Shown: positions 62,567 to 64,000 of the stretch, piece after piece
How positions within the stretch are numbered: position 1 is the stretch's first letter
Layout of the letters: every line of letters begins with the position of its first letter
NCBI RefSeq assembly: GCF_022790535.1
Contig: NZ_LOHG01000015.1
Coordinates: 37,736 to 101,735, forward strand
Source: Pseudomonas maioricensis
GTDB taxonomy: Bacteria > Pseudomonadota > Gammaproteobacteria > Pseudomonadales > Pseudomonadaceae
DNA length: 64,000 nt
Direction of reading: 5' to 3'
The notes under the pieces: model-generated
Seen by the model: the letters and a program-made list of their open reading frames with translations, nothing else
What the model was told of the DNA's origin: nothing
The model's database searches: none
Position numbers and translations under genes: made by a program

Positions 62567-63496
62567 GTGAACATTCGTAAGCCTATCGACGGGCAGGCAG
62601 CGGTGATGATGACCGTGCTGTGCATCGTATGGGGCCTTCAACAAGTCGCAATCAAAGTTGCAGCACCGGACATAGCGCCGATTCTGCAGATTGCCCTGCG
62701 TTCAGGTTTTGCTGCACTGATGGTCGGCGTGCTGTTGATGCTGCGCTGGCGGAAGATGAAACGCCCCGGCACCTGGCAGGCGGGCCTCATGGTCGGCGTG
62801 TTGTTTGCGCTGGAGTATCTCGCGGTGGGCGAAGGTCTGCGCTACACCTCGGCCGCGCACATGGTGATCTTCCTTTACACAGCGCCGATATTCGTTGCCA
62901 TCGGCCTGCACTTTCGCTTTGCGAGCGAACGCCTGACTGTCTTGCAATGGATTGGAATCCTGATCGCCTTTTCCGGTGTTGTCCTGGCTTTTTATGCTCC
63001 GGCGCCGCCCGGTGTCGATGTGGTGCATCAGCGTATTGGTGATGCTTTGGGTTTGTTGGCCGCAATACTGTGGGCGGGCACCACGCTTACAATCCGCAGC
63101 TCAAAATTGTCGGATGCCCCGGCGCCGCTAACACTTTTCTATCAGTTGGCCGGGGCGTTTGTAATCCTCGCATTCATGGCGTTGGTCAGCGGACAAAGCA
63201 GCGTCCACCTGACTGCTGTCGCGATTGGCAGCCTGGCTTATCAGACCATCGGGGTCTCGTTCCTGAGTTTCCTCGCCTGGTTCTGGTTGCTGGGCCGCTA
63301 CCTCGGTTCCCGTCTGGGCGTGCTGTCGTTCATGACGCCATTGTTCGGGGTGGTATTTGGCGTGTGGTTGCTGGATGAGACGCTGGAGTCCTCATTTGTA
63401 CTGGGGGCAGCACTGGTGCTAGCGGGAATCGTGCTGGTCAGCGGGCATGATCTTCTGCGGCAGGTTCTACACAGAAGAGCGCTTGCCAGGCAGTAA
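62567..63496 (+). CDS. DMT-superfamily EamA transporter
   Basis: Inner-membrane protein of about 309 residues with ten helices in two EamA repeats: MMTVLCIVWGLQQVAIKVAA and LRYTSAAHMVIFLYTAPIFV in the first, GLLAAILWAGTTLTIRS and FLAWFWLLGRYLGSRLGVLSFMTPLFGVVFG in the second. It probably exports a metabolite or amino acid. The start is placed at GTG 62567 (NIRKPIDG); an ATG at 62531 would add 12 basic residues. The last 30 bp overlap the convergent gene on the minus strand. Confidence 0.9.
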   Translation: MNIRKPIDGQAAVMMTVLCIVWGLQQVAIKVAAPDIAPILQIALRSGFAALMVGVLLMLRWRKMKRPGTWQAGLMVGVLFALEYLAVGEGLRYTSAAHMVIFLYTAPIFVAIGLHFRFASERLTVLQWIGILIAFSGVVLAFYAPAPPGVDVVHQRIGDALGLLAAILWAGTTLTIRSSKLSDAPAPLTLFYQLAGAFVILAFMALVSGQSSVHLTAVAIGSLAYQTIGVSFLSFLAWFWLLGRYLGSRLGVLSFMTPLFGVVFGVWLLDETLESSFVLGAALVLAGIVLVSGHDLLRQVLHRRALARQ

Positions 63497-64000
63497 ATTC
63501 TGCTCGATCCAGTCTGCCGTTGTGGTCAGGTCAAGGCCATGGGCGGCGTTGAAAGTCTGGGTTTTATCCCAGGCGACGCCCTTGCCCTGAGCGAACACTG
63601 CCCGGTATTTGCGCATCGAGTCGTCAGGTGCAGTTGCGAGTTCATCGTTGAGTTCAGAGACACTCCATTGCACCCGCGACAGGGTGCGATCAAGCTTCTC
63701 ATCAAGGGTGTCCGCTAATTGCCGGTAGCTCAGGGTGTCTCCGGCGACGAAAATCACCTGATTAACCAGGCGTGGCTCAGTAAAGATGATGTTCGCGGTC
63801 AGCTTGCCGATGTCCTCGGGCGTGGTAACGGTGACCTGTGTGTCCCAAGTGCCCAATGCATGAACAGTGTTTTTAGCCAGGTCGACGACGCCGAACACGG
63901 GTTCAAACAGAAAGCTGGTAAACATCCCGGTTGAGATAATGAGCCATTCGGTGGTGCGTTGAGCCCGTAACAACTCGCGCACTTCAAGCTGCTCATCAAA
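63467..64000 (-). CDS. NmrA-like/atypical SDR protein, truncated by the window edge
   Basis: The visible 177 residues are the C-terminal part of a NAD(P)-binding NmrA-like family protein: TTEWLIISTGMFTSFLFEP, DIGKLTANIIFTEPRLVNQV and FVAGDTLSYRQLADTLDEKL. The N-terminal Rossmann motif lies beyond position 64000 and the frame is open to the edge. Function likely redox sensing or isoflavone-reductase-like. Convergent with and overlapping the DMT transporter gene by 30 bp. Confidence 0.82.
   Translation of the reverse strand, partial: FDEQLEVRELLRAQRTTEWLIISTGMFTSFLFEPVFGVVDLAKNTVHALGTWDTQVTVTTPEDIGKLTANIIFTEPRLVNQVIFVAGDTLSYRQLADTLDEKLDRTLSRVQWSVSELNDELATAPDDSMRKYRAVFAQGKGVAWDKTQTFNAAHGLDLTTTADWIEQNLLPGKRSSV

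Overview
The window reads as chromosome of a Pseudomonas, most likely of the P. syringae/P. fluorescens lineage. The grounds are high-GC coding bias, abundant Pseudomonas-type REP palindromes between genes, an alginate C5-epimerase of the PsmE type beside an Apr/Prt-like type I secretion system, and a dense set of LysR, AraC and TetR regulators. No rRNA, tRNA, CRISPR array, intact insertion sequence, integrase or prophage was seen.

Layout. 1-3050: katG and a SnoaL-like gene. 3280-9240: a Fur-type TonB siderophore receptor on the minus strand facing a copper-handling set (DUF2946, PepSY, SCO1/SenC, PCuAC). 9287-12690: GNAT, then a LysR gene divergent from a zinc-type reductase and an NfsB nitroreductase. 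13210-23469: a complete type I exporter (ABC, HlyD, TolC genes overlapping) convergent with a 1871-residue RTX protein that joins a mannuronan C5-epimerase and an SGNH O-acetylhydrolase; the exporter is the obvious route for it. 24139-27240: periplasmic HIU hydrolase and a GlcG/HbpS-like protein divergent from an HprRS/CusRS-like two-component system, with a palindrome of HprR/CusR type between them. 27425-34924: orphan kinase, AraC regulator, solute-binding protein, lipoprotein, then a GGDEF cyclase, a 56-residue ORF and a PAS-PAS chemotaxis transducer. 35260-36700: LysR/PACE efflux pair. 36758-39050: a decayed stretch with pseudogenes and an AT-rich GIY-YIG gene. 39048-45075: redox genes with a LysR regulator, a TetR/MFS pair with twin operators, and a PfpI/DJ-1 protein. 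45375-48869: a large GAF/PAS hybrid kinase. 49505-51589: LysR/alcohol-dehydrogenase pair. 51864-55953: an AT-rich cassette of unrecognised small, membrane, exported and lipoprotein genes, two of which look like paralogues. 56172-64000: lipoprotein, FAD dehydrogenase, glyoxalase-like protein, second hybrid kinase, DUF1203, a DMT transporter and a truncated NmrA-like gene at the edge.

The least explained part is the 51.9-56.0 kb cassette. The clearest multi-gene stories are alginate modification plus export, copper delivery to oxidases, and the stress two-component system next to HIU hydrolase. Function calls rest on motifs recognised by eye; no database search was possible.
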